A stretch of 64,000 nucleotides of DNA from Streptomyces triculaminicus (lineage in GTDB: Bacteria; Actinomycetota; Actinomycetes; Streptomycetales; Streptomycetaceae), in contig NZ_JAFMOF010000002.1 of the NCBI RefSeq assembly GCF_017349075.1, forward strand, positions 1,550,001 to 1,614,000. Reading direction: 5' to 3'. This document shows positions 16,479 to 23,842 of this stretch, in pieces. Under the pieces are notes generated by a model. That model did no database searches. It was not told the DNA's origin and saw only the letters and a program-made list of their open reading frames with translations. How positions within the stretch are numbered: the stretch's first letter is position 1; each line of letters opens with the position of its first letter. The position numbers and the translations under genes are program-made.

Positions 16479-16983
16479 ATGGGGGCATGGGACAAGAGGA
16501 ACAGACGGCGCCGCCGACTGCTGCTCGTCGGCCTGCGCTTCCTGTTGCTCGCGGCCGCCGCGTACGGGACGCGTCCGCTACGAGCGCGGCACGCCCTGGC
16601 TGAGCGTTTCGGCCTCCACCTATCGCGCCGTCCGCCGCGACGACCGCGCCGAGCTGCGCACCTGGCACGGATCCGTCGTCAGGATGGTCGTGCACGGCCA
16701 CACGCAGTCGTACCTCGCGCCTGCCGAATCCGCCATGCTGTGGCGCATGGCCGGTGCCTGGGCCCTCCTCGGCCTGGTCGTCGGATCACTGGCCGTGCAC
16801 CGTAAGACTTATGCGGGTTTCTTCGCCGCCGGCTGGCTCCTGCTGACCTTCTCGGCCGTGGCGATCACGGACGGCGTGCTCTTCGGGTCGCTGGACACGC
16901 CGGATCTGATCGTCTTCGCCGCGCTGAGCCTGCCGGGCCTCGGCGTGCTGGTGGCCGGATGGCGGTTCAGCCCCTGGCACTGA
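16479..16983 (+). pseudogene. Small membrane protein gene with one frameshift
   Basis: The ATG at 16479 (after GGCGGGAGG) starts MGAWDKRNRRRRRLLLVG followed by a hydrophobic helix, typical of a positive-inside membrane protein. Near 16569 coding moves one base on: the next frame reads GRVRYERGTPWLSVSASTYR and runs through several hydrophobic helices (MLWRMAGAWALLGLVVGSL, FFAAGWLLLTFSAVAI, LIVFAALSLPGLGVLVAGW) to the stop at 16983. Both halves have coding-type G/C third positions, and the total length is one base over a multiple of three. A base dropped from GGGACGCG would restore one protein of about 167 residues. Family unknown. Confidence 0.5.
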
Positions 16984-17340
16984 CCGGGGAGGGCCGCTCG
17001 TCGGAGGGCCGTTCGTCGCGCGGGGCGGGCACCGCCCGGCCCAGGGAGGCGGGGGTGCGGCCGAGCAGGGTGCGGGACGTACGGGTCAGGTGGGCCTGAT
17101 CGGCGAAGCCCGCGGCGGCCGCCGCGGCGGCCACGGACGAGCCGGGCAGGTCGGCGACCGCGCCCCGCAGCCGCCCCCGCTGCCGCAGCCGGGCGAGGGG
17201 GATCCCCACCGACTCGCGGACCAGGGCCCGCAGCCGGGGCGGCGACAGACCGACGTCGGCGGCGACGGCGTCCAGGGAGGCGCCGGGGCCCGGGCGCACG
17301 GTCGCCCGCGCGGCGTGGGCCACCCTCGCGTCGAACCTAA
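16967..17340 (-). pseudogene. C-terminal fragment of an AraC-family regulator
   Basis: About 125 residues show a complete AraC-type double helix-turn-helix: SLDAVAADVGLSPPRLRALV for the first and VAAAAAAAGFADQAHLTRT for the second, then the family end LLGRTPASL. No sensor domain precedes it; upstream the sequence belongs to a truncated S26 peptidase in another frame. Formally the frame opens further upstream, but those residues are arginine-rich shadow sequence. It is therefore most likely a 3' remnant joined at a rearrangement point near 17340. The 3' end overlaps the end of the small membrane gene on the other strand. Confidence 0.55.
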
Positions 17341-17739
17341 GAGGCCGTCGTTCGCGGCACCGGACCGCTCGCCCCGCCCGCCGGCCGCGGCCGCGCACGT
17401 CACCAGGCCGGGCACGCGGTCCAGTGGGGCCGGGTCGCCGGGGACCGCCGCCACGCGTTTGATGATCCACTGCCGGGCCGCCACCGCGCGGGACGAGGCC
17501 GCGCGGTCCACCGACGGCAGGGGCCAGGTCACGCCCGGCGCGGGGCGCTCCAGCACGACGATCCGCCCCACCACGATCCGGCCGCCGCGGTGCACGAGAA
17601 CCCGGGCACCATCCTCGTACACCGGTGTCATGCTGCTGCCGCGCACGGTGACCCGGACCACCGTGCGCCGCAGCAGCACGACGACGCCCGCCAGGCCGAG
17701 CGCGGTGGCGGACACGGCCCCGTAGCCGCGGCGCGTCAC
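17337..17739 (-). pseudogene. S26 signal peptidase (SodX-like), 3'-truncated
   Basis: Residues 10-35 form a membrane helix. The catalytic serine lies in VRGSSMTPVYEDGARVLV and the lysine in ARQWIIKRVAAVPGDPAPLD, the two conserved boxes of S26 peptidases; the short length is like the Ni-SOD maturation protease SodX. The frame then runs to about GLLGSTR, where the final Asp-Ser-Arg box would be expected, and is replaced by AraC-type sequence in another frame. So roughly the last twenty residues are lost. The GTG start overlaps the stop of the ABC exporter fragment (GTGA), showing the two were once a coupled pair, perhaps for export and processing of a peptide. Confidence 0.55.
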
Positions 17740-19190
17740 CGAAGGCCCGCTTCCTCGACGCCGGGTCGGCTGTCCTCCGCCCGGTAGCCGGATGCCTGGA
17801 GGGCGAACAGCCGCGCGTACTCTCCGCCCGATGACATGAGGGCTTTATGGCTGCCGCGTTCGACGACCTGTCCCGCCGCCAGCACCACGATCACGTCGGC
17901 CTCCCGGACCGAGCCGAGCCGGTGGGAGATCAGCAGGCTGGTCCGTCCGCGCCGGTGAGTGCGCAGCGCCTCCTGGATCTCCGCCTCCGCCTGCGCGTCG
18001 AGCCCGGAGGCCGGCTCGTCGAGGATCATCAGGTCCCGTTCGTCCCGCAGGCACGCCCGCGCCAGCGCGAGTCGCTGCCACCGGCCGCCGGAGAGCACGA
18101 CACCGGTGGCCGGCTCGCCGTCCTCCGACATCGTGGGGAAGCGGCGGGACAGCAGCGTGTCGTAGCGCCGGGGCAGGGTGGACAGCTCGCGGTCGGTGCC
18201 CGCCCGCCGGGCAGCTCCCCGGATCCGTTCCGCGTCGTCGAAGGCGTCCAGATCGCCCAGGCCGATGTTCTCCGCCGCCGTCATGCCGTACGCCATGTAG
18301 TCCTGGAACGCCGCCCCTATCCGGGTCCGCAACCGGGCCGGGTCGACGTCGCGCAGGTCGACGCCGTCCCAGAGGATCGCGCCGTGTGTCGGGTCGTAGA
18401 ACCGGCACAGCAGTTTTACCAGGGTGGACTTGCCGGAACCGTTCAGCCCCACGAGCGCCAGCGCCTCCCCGTGCCGCAGCCGGAAGCTGACCCCGCGCAG
18501 CACCCACGGATGCTCGTCGGAGTACCGGAACCGCACGTCCTTGAACTCGACGCCCTCGCGCAGCGCGGGCAGCGGGACCGGAGCGGCGGCCACCGGCAGG
18601 TCCGGCGCGCAGTGCACGACGTCGAGGTAGTGCTCGAACAGCATCAGCGCCTCGTGGGAGCTCGCGACATGCCCCGCCACGGCGGTGAGCGAGCCCTGTA
18701 CGCCCGCCACCGCCGCGATGAAGATGGCGATGTCGCCCACCGAGAGGTGACCGGGCCGCGCCGCCACCACGGCCCACACCACGCCGCCGCGCACTGGAAC
18801 TGTCCACCAGCACCAGATGCCCGGCTCCGACCCGGGTGCGGTGCCCCCGACGTCGAAGGTGGCCCGGCCTCTTCTCATGCACAGGACGTGGAAGGCCTGC
18901 GGGTCGCGCCGGCGAATCAGCCGCTCGGTGCGGGCGAAGCCGGTCCGCTGGCACGCCACTGCCGCGACCCACACGCCACCGAGGTGCAGGCCCCGCAGGC
19001 CCGCGCGGAGCCGCGTCGGCCCGTCGGGCCGCAGAGCCGGTCCGTGCCATAACCCGGCTATTTCCTCCAGCACCGCCGTGTGGTGCGGCGACGGCCGCAG
19101 TCGTTCGCTGTGAGGAGCGGGTTCGGATGGACAGCTTCCGGGCATACCCATGCCTTGTCTCCTGCTTCGGAGTGGAGTCGTGTCATGCAC
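17736..19190 (-). pseudogene. ABC exporter C-terminal half fused to an AraC-like sensor fragment
   Basis: 484 residues of mixed origin. Residues about 55-133 resemble the N-terminal sensor domain of AraC-type regulators (GGVWVAAVACQRTGFARTER, LIRRRDPQAFHVLCMRRG). From about residue 136 (near 18785) it becomes an ABC exporter: the last transmembrane segment (VGDIAIFIAAVAGVQGSL), then a full nucleotide-binding domain with GLNGSGKST, VVLSGGRWQRLALARA, LMILDEPASGLD and the SHRLGSV switch histidine. Five transmembrane helices are missing, so it should not work as an exporter alone. The stop overlaps the S26 gene start. It looks like a deletion or recombination product; an assembly chimera is the other possibility. 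Confidence 0.6.
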
Positions 19191-19295
19191 GCCCCAAGGA
19201 GGGGGCCGACGTCTCCAGGCTGTCGCGAAGGACGGCCCCAGGGCATGGATGGATCCGTCCGGGACACGTCCCGGACAGGCTCTGTTCCGCCTTAT

Positions 19296-19320
19296 GTCAC
19301 ATTTGATCCGGACATATGAC
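19296..19320 (+). promoter_or_regulatory. Inverted repeat upstream of the YceI-like gene
   Basis: GTCACAT (19296-19302) and ATATGAC (19314-19320) form an imperfect palindrome with an 11-base spacer, about 60 bases before the YceI-like start. It sits in locally A/T-richer DNA and has the size of a dimeric repressor operator. A possible -10 element TATCCT lies further downstream, near 19348. Confidence 0.35.
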
Positions 19321-19382
19321 CCTCATGGTTCTCTGTGGGCGCCTATCCTGGCTACAGGGGGCAGCGAAGACAGGGAGCGGCC

Positions 19383-19955
19383 ATGGCCACAACCAAATGG
19401 TTCTTCGAGCCCGGTCACACCAGCGCGGAGTTCCGCGCCCGGCACATGATGGTCACGTACGTGCGCGGGCACCTCAAGAACGTGCGGGGCACCCTCGAGG
19501 TCGACCCGGACCACCCGGAGCAGGCGAGGGTCGAGGCGACGATCGACGCCGCAGAGGTGTACACCGGACAGCCCCAGCGCGACGATCACCTCCGCAGCCC
19601 CGACTTCTTCGACGTCGAGCACCATCCGACGTGGACGTTCGCCGGGAGGGGCGTCCGTCAGCTGAGCGCCACGGAGTTCTCGCTCGTCGGAGACCTCACC
19701 GTGCGCGGCGTGACACGTCCCGTGACGTTCGACGTGACCTACCTGGGGCAGTGGGACACGCCCTGGTGGGAGGACGGCCGCGACCTCGGACCCCGGCAAC
19801 GCGCCGGATTCTCCGCCGCGACCCGCATCAACCGGCACGACTTCAACGTGAGCTGGAATGACGTCGTCGACCGGGGCGGGGTGGTCGTCAGCGACATGAT
19901 CGATGTCGTGGTCGACGTCGAGGCTGTCCGCGAGGCCTCTGGGCCGGCTGCCTGA
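19383..19955 (+). CDS. YceI-family lipid-binding-like protein
   Basis: 190 residues of the YceI fold, a lipocalin-like beta barrel that binds polyisoprenoids or amphipathic ligands. Family hallmarks are the opening WFFEPGHTSAEFRARHMMVTYVRGHL, the segment VEATIDAAEVYTG, DHLRSPDFFDVEHHPTWTF, LTVRGVTRPVTFDV and the ending RAGFSAATRINRHDFNVSW. There is no signal peptide, so it stays in the cytoplasm, as in many actinobacterial versions. The ATG at 19383 follows GGGAG by five bases. It stands alone, with an inverted repeat in its upstream region. Its ligand is unknown; stress-related roles are known for the family. Confidence 0.9.
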   Translation: MATTKWFFEPGHTSAEFRARHMMVTYVRGHLKNVRGTLEVDPDHPEQARVEATIDAAEVYTGQPQRDDHLRSPDFFDVEHHPTWTFAGRGVRQLSATEFSLVGDLTVRGVTRPVTFDVTYLGQWDTPWWEDGRDLGPRQRAGFSAATRINRHDFNVSWNDVVDRGGVVVSDMIDVVVDVEAVREASGPAA

Positions 19956-20128
19956 GCGGCTGGGACGTCCAGCGCGACTGGAACTCCAACCGCACCACCA
20001 CCGGATGCGCCATCGACGCGGGCGACGTCTCCAAGTGCACGTGGGAGGACCAGACGCCCGGCACGTACCTCAAGCCCAGCCCTGACGGCACCACCACCGG
20101 TGTCGGCGGCCGTCATCCTGCAGCGGTG
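19956..20128 (+). pseudogene. Remnant of a secreted protein gene
   Basis: Directly after the YceI-like stop a frame without start reads GWDVQRDWNSNRTTTG, then CAIDAGDVSKCTWEDQTPGT and YLKPSPDGTTTGVGG. The third codon positions are almost all G or C and the amino acids look like a secreted enzyme's polar surface, which a chance frame would not give. No start, ribosome-binding site or upstream domain exists, so it is probably a gene remnant. The rest of the gap to 20308 has no convincing gene. Confidence 0.35.
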
Positions 20129-20308
20129 AGGCAGGACGGCGGCCGTCGCGCCGCTGTGGTCATGACCGCGTGCCAACAAGACTTGACCGCCCGATAACCT
20201 TCCGCAGTAGGGGCTATCGAGCGGCGACGCCAGGCAAACCGCGCGATGTCAGGGGCAGCGTCTGCCGGGGAGCGAGCTGCAAGGTGGCGACTGAGCTATG
20301 GGGGCGGA

Positions 20309-20791
20309 GTGCAGCCGGACAGTGGACTAGACGTTGGTCTCAGCCCGAGGCAGGCGGCCGCCCTCCTGCTGGACAAGATTCGGCAGGGCAACGGCTACGC
20401 CCGTGGCAAGAAGAAACGATTCGGTCGAAGCGCCTCCGCCACCAAGGTGGCGACGCTTGCACTGTCCGCCGCGTCCACCGTCATCCTGGGCCTGCAGAAT
20501 CTCAACGCGTGGGCTGGGTTGGCCTTGGCCTGTGTGGCGCTGGTGACGTTGCTGGGGGCCGTCGAGCCGTTCTTCAACTGGCGCTCCCGGTTCGTTCTGA
20601 TGGAGGAAGCGCAGTACCGGTTCCAGCGGCTTGCCGATGACCTCGAATACCTCGTGGCATCGACGGCCGCCGACGAGCTCACGTTCGATCAGCTGGGCGA
20701 GATCTTCGGTCGGTATCAGGCGATCTGGGACGACCTGAGCCGCACCTGGCTGGACCATCGTCGGGAACCCGCGCCGTCGACCAACGCCTAG
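20309..20791 (+). CDS. SLATT-domain two-helix membrane protein
   Basis: 160 residues. The arrangement LLLDKIRQGNGYARGKKKRF, two transmembrane helices (about VATLALSAASTVILGLQ and WAGLALACVALVTLLGAVE) and a C-terminal helical region (EEAQYRFQRLADDLEYLV, LFGRYQAIWDDL-like) matches the SLATT/DUF4231 family. SLATT proteins are predicted pore-forming effectors that often sit with nucleotide-signalling (SMODS) or SLOG sensor genes. No such partner is next to it. The start is uncertain: GTG 20309 lies just before the domain, while an ATG at 20246 would add 21 residues. Confidence 0.65.
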   Translation: MQPDSGLDVGLSPRQAAALLLDKIRQGNGYARGKKKRFGRSASATKVATLALSAASTVILGLQNLNAWAGLALACVALVTLLGAVEPFFNWRSRFVLMEEAQYRFQRLADDLEYLVASTAADELTFDQLGEIFGRYQAIWDDLSRTWLDHRREPAPSTNA

Positions 20792-20828
20792 AGGCGCGCA
20801 CTGCCACCGCCCCCAGCCTGACGAAGCA

Positions 20829-21488
20829 CTACTGGCGGGGTGAACCGTCCAGCAGGTTGGTGATGAGCTTGCGCAGCCGCCCCTCGATCACCGGCTGTAC
20901 GCCGTGCACGAGCTGCGCGCCGTAGACGACGGCGGTACCGGCGGGCGGGGCGCTGGTCCAGCGGGTGCGGGGGACATGCCGCAGCAGGGCCAAGGCCTCG
21001 GGCGGGGCGTGGTGCGAGATCTCATGGGCGAATCGGGTGCCGGTCAGGAAGCGGCCGCCCGGTTCGGCGGTGCGGTCGGTCCACAGGGCTTCGGAGGATG
21101 ACGTGTCGACGAAGAACTCCCCGCCGCGCTCCGCCTCCTGGAGGTGGAAGGCCACCCGCGCGACCCGCTGTGGCCGTGCGTAGGGGTCGTCCACGCCGTG
21201 AAGGTGCGGCGGTATCTCGTCCCCGGGCCCGAGGTCGTGGTAGTCCCACGGGGTGACTCCGGCGATGGACGGGAAGACCCGCCGGATGGCCGGCAGGGCC
21301 CGTTCGACGGCGTCGTTCAGGATGCCCTGCACTTCGTCGGGCGGCGTCATGCCGTCGCTGGGGCGCGCGGGAACCCATCCCGTCGCGTCGAGGTGCTCGT
21401 CCAGAGTCTTGATGACGTGGGAGGTCTCGTCGGGGGTGAGGAACCCCTCGATGGTGTGCACGGCCAGCGTCTCGGTCATGTGGATCAC
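20829..21488 (-). CDS. 2-oxoglutarate/Fe(II)-dependent oxygenase family protein, paralogue
   Basis: 219 residues and a clear paralogue of the gene at 5145-5780: by eye about two thirds of aligned positions agree, including the opening MIHMTETLA, ATGWVPARPS.GMTPP, the metal-binding PPHLHGVDD, GGEFFVDTSSSEALW and the terminal EGRLRKLITNLL. Conservation of these positions between the copies marks the likely active site. GTG 21488 was chosen by analogy with the paralogue; a start at 21521 is possible. It stands alone between the SLATT gene and a decayed region. The substrate is unknown. Confidence 0.65.
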   Translation of the reverse strand: MIHMTETLAVHTIEGFLTPDETSHVIKTLDEHLDATGWVPARPSDGMTPPDEVQGILNDAVERALPAIRRVFPSIAGVTPWDYHDLGPGDEIPPHLHGVDDPYARPQRVARVAFHLQEAERGGEFFVDTSSSEALWTDRTAEPGGRFLTGTRFAHEISHHAPPEALALLRHVPRTRWTSAPPAGTAVVYGAQLVHGVQPVIEGRLRKLITNLLDGSPRQ

Positions 21489-21636
21489 GCGGTGACTCAC
21501 ACCTCTCGCGGTGGTCGGCATGGAGCGTTCCGTCGTTGCGCATTCCAGCCGCGCGAGGCGGGGAGTGCAAGCGCCGGGGCGTAACCCGCGGAAGCGCGGC
21601 GGCGCGTACGCGGGCGCGCCGGGGGGCGCATAAGAG

Positions 21637-21810
21637 GTGAGCGTCTACTACGGCTACACCCCTCGCGGCCCCTTGCAGCTGACGCCTCTTGCGGAAGGGC
21701 CGCACGAGATCGCCCGGGTTGTGGACCAGTTGCTCCACCGGGGCTGGCTCTCAGGGCATCAGCGACGAGGAGTACGTGGCCGCGCTCAAGGTGCTGCACT
21801 CGTTCAGCCG
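21637..21810 (+). pseudogene. Small decayed gene with a frame change
   Basis: A GTG at 21637 begins MSVYYGYTPRGPLQLTPLAE and runs to DQLLHRGWLS near 21750; after a one-base shift the other frame continues GISDEEYVAALKVLHSFSRW and then meets the end of the convergent phosphodiesterase gene. Both pieces look like soluble protein with normal codon bias. The joined peptide of about 58 residues matches no family I know. It may be a small intact gene with a sequencing error, or a remnant. Confidence 0.35.
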
Positions 21811-22742
21811 GTGGGCGGCACCATGTGCCGGGGGGAGTCGACGAGGACGGCGCTGGCGCCGAGCCGGGTGGCCGTACGCAGGTCGGCCGGTGTGTTCACC
21901 CCGAGCATCACGATCGGCATGTGCGGAGAAGCGGAGCGGAAGCAGGCGACGGCCTCTCGTGTCCACAATTGGGCGGTGACGGGGGATTCTCCCGCGCCGA
22001 GAGTGAACTGCTCCCGGAGCACCATCTGCCGCTTCAGCTCGAACCCGGCCCAGGAACCCCCGGGTGCGCTCTTGCAGGTGTGCTCGAGGGCCACTTCGGC
22101 CAGCCGCTGCCGGGTGGCGTCCCGGGACTCGGCGACGCGCGCCTCAGGGGTTTTGGCCAGCAGTCCGGTGACGTCCGCGTCGGTGGAGTACAGCCTGACC
22201 CGGCCCCACGCCTTCTTCTCGTCCAGCACGCGCGCCACGGCGTCGACGACGTGCGGGGCCGGCGTCTGCTTGAGGTCCAGGTAGATCTGCTTGCCCTCGG
22301 GGACGGCGTCCAGCGCCGCGGCGAGGGTGGGGATGCGTACGGGGTGGGTGCGGTAGGGGTACGCGCCGGCCGCGTCCTTGAAGCGATAGCCGGCGTTGAG
22401 GGCGGCGAGGTCGCTCAGGTCCTTGTCGGCGACGGCTCCGGAGCCCTCGGTCAGGGCGGAGAGGTCTGCCGGCCGGTAGAGGACGGGCACGTGGTCCCGG
22501 GTCGCCTGGACGCTCAGCCATTCGCCGTCCACACCGGCCTTCAGGGACTGTTCGACGCCCTCGAGGGTGTTCTCCGGCGCGTCGCTCGTACCCGCGCGGT
22601 GCGCGATGATCAGCGGCTTCGTCCGGCTGATGTCGGCAGCGGCCTTGTCGGTCCGCGCCGAGGCGGGGCTGCTGGCCGTAAGGGCGGGAACGGCACAGGC
22701 CAGGACCGCTACGACTGCCGCCAGAGATAACCGACGGGACAT
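21804..22742 (-). CDS. Secreted glycerophosphodiester phosphodiesterase-like protein
   Basis: 312 residues. Residues 1-30 are a signal peptide (SLAAVVAVLACAVPALTASSP-like core, then ASA). The mature part has the GDPD TIM-barrel start LIIAHRAGTSDAPENTLEG, with His-Arg and the Glu-Asn pair of the active site, and later IPTLAAALDAVPEGKQIYLDLK. The stretch where family members have an E-x-D metal site and a second catalytic histidine (usually a HD) instead reads EWLSVQATRDHVPVLYRPAD, so catalysis by the usual route is doubtful. AGGAG lies before the ATG at 22742. It may be a specialised or substrate-binding member. Confidence 0.8.
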   Translation of the reverse strand: MSRRLSLAAVVAVLACAVPALTASSPASARTDKAAADISRTKPLIIAHRAGTSDAPENTLEGVEQSLKAGVDGEWLSVQATRDHVPVLYRPADLSALTEGSGAVADKDLSDLAALNAGYRFKDAAGAYPYRTHPVRIPTLAAALDAVPEGKQIYLDLKQTPAPHVVDAVARVLDEKKAWGRVRLYSTDADVTGLLAKTPEARVAESRDATRQRLAEVALEHTCKSAPGGSWAGFELKRQMVLREQFTLGAGESPVTAQLWTREAVACFRSASPHMPIVMLGVNTPADLRTATRLGASAVLVDSPRHMVPPTG

Positions 22743-22873
22743 GAGGAACTCCTGAGGGGCGGGGGAGGGATGGGACGAGCCGGTCGCCGGCCCGCTGATC
22801 ATTCCACGCCCGGGCCGACGAGACTCGGGAAAATGGTGTGACAGCCGATCCGGCCAGGGCCGAGGCTGGCGGA

Positions 22874-23638
22874 ATGCCTGAACGTCTGCACCGCTTCGGT
22901 ATCCACGTGATCCCCTCGGACCCGCGGGACCGGCACGACAACCCCGAAGTCCGACCGCTGGTCAACGGCACGGACTTCATCGAGCGGGACTACGGAGGGG
23001 CGGTCTGCGGCTACGCGCTCAGCTGGCTGCTGCCTGACGGTCCGTTCGTCGTAGGGCAAACGCCGCACCAAGTGGAGATGGCGGCCTGGTGCGGGTGCGC
23101 CTGCCGCACTCTCGACGTCACGATGCGGCGCGAGGGCGACACGGTGGTGTGGCACTGGGATGAGCCCGAAGCCGATTCCCCGTTCTCCAGCGAAATCCGG
23201 TTCGATGCCCGGCAGTACGACGCCGAAGTGGAGCGGGCCACCAAGGACCGCAGCTGGGAATGGCCTTCCGCGGCCGTCGCCCGGATACTCGGGGGAATCC
23301 TTCGCTCCCACACCGACTGGCTCGACGGCTGGACGTGCGAAGTCGGCGAGGTCTGGTCGCCCCCAGGGGTCCTTGACGAGATACGCCTCTCCTTTCGGAG
23401 CTACGTGCCGCAGCCCCACGGCGTCTGGCGATCCGCGGGCTGCTTCGGGACCGTGCGACCGGTGACCGACGAGGATCCCACGGCGCAGGCCGAGCGCCTG
23501 GCGCAGGAGATCATGGCGGGCGACCCGCGCCAGGCCAACGGCATGCGGAGCGACACTCCCGACGCACCCCTCGACGACTGGCTGGGCACCCCCCGTCACT
23601 TCGGCCCGAGCAGCGACAAATGGCACGGGACCGCATGA
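22874..23638 (+). CDS. Hypothetical protein (about 254 residues)
   Basis: A soluble, acidic protein rich in tryptophan and without a signal peptide. It has conserved-looking stretches (LHRFGIHVIPSDPRDRHDNP, YGGAVCGYALSWLLPDG, GWTCEVGEVWSPPGVLDE) and a polar tail ending at DKWHGTA. Two cysteines lie close together in MAAWCGCACR, which might bind metal. The start is uncertain: ATG 22874 is used, while GTG 22838 would add 12 residues, and neither has a good ribosome-binding site. It is divergent from the phosphodiesterase gene. No family was recognised. Confidence 0.55.
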   Translation: MPERLHRFGIHVIPSDPRDRHDNPEVRPLVNGTDFIERDYGGAVCGYALSWLLPDGPFVVGQTPHQVEMAAWCGCACRTLDVTMRREGDTVVWHWDEPEADSPFSSEIRFDARQYDAEVERATKDRSWEWPSAAVARILGGILRSHTDWLDGWTCEVGEVWSPPGVLDEIRLSFRSYVPQPHGVWRSAGCFGTVRPVTDEDPTAQAERLAQEIMAGDPRQANGMRSDTPDAPLDDWLGTPRHFGPSSDKWHGTA

Positions 23639-23758
23639 CAGGGAGGAGAAGCGGCCGCCCGCAGTAACACGGCCCCGGTCGCCTACGGCCCGGTGGACGC
23701 CGGTGTGTTCCTGTCGGCGCCGACCGTGTTCATCGACGAGGGAGGGCCGCTCAGGTAG
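23639..23758 (+). other. Coding-like stretch after the hypothetical gene
   Basis: In the same frame as the preceding gene, directly after its TGA, about 39 codons read on with coding-type third positions (SNTAPVAYGPVDAGVFLSA, then PTVFIDEGGPLR) to a TAG at 23756-23758. It has no start codon or ribosome-binding site. It may be a remnant of a longer gene or a readthrough tail. Nothing else was seen up to the lanthionine synthetase. Confidence 0.25.
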
Positions 23759-23842
23759 CCGTTTCGTCGTGTGCGTCGCGGGGCTTCGAGAGCGCACGGC
23801 CGCAACCTTCCGCGCGGCGGCGAGCCGTGCCACTGTGGCCGT

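Noticed and set aside
16479..19190. A transposon or IS element causing the chimera
   Set aside because: No transposase, terminal inverted repeats or target duplications were seen at either junction.
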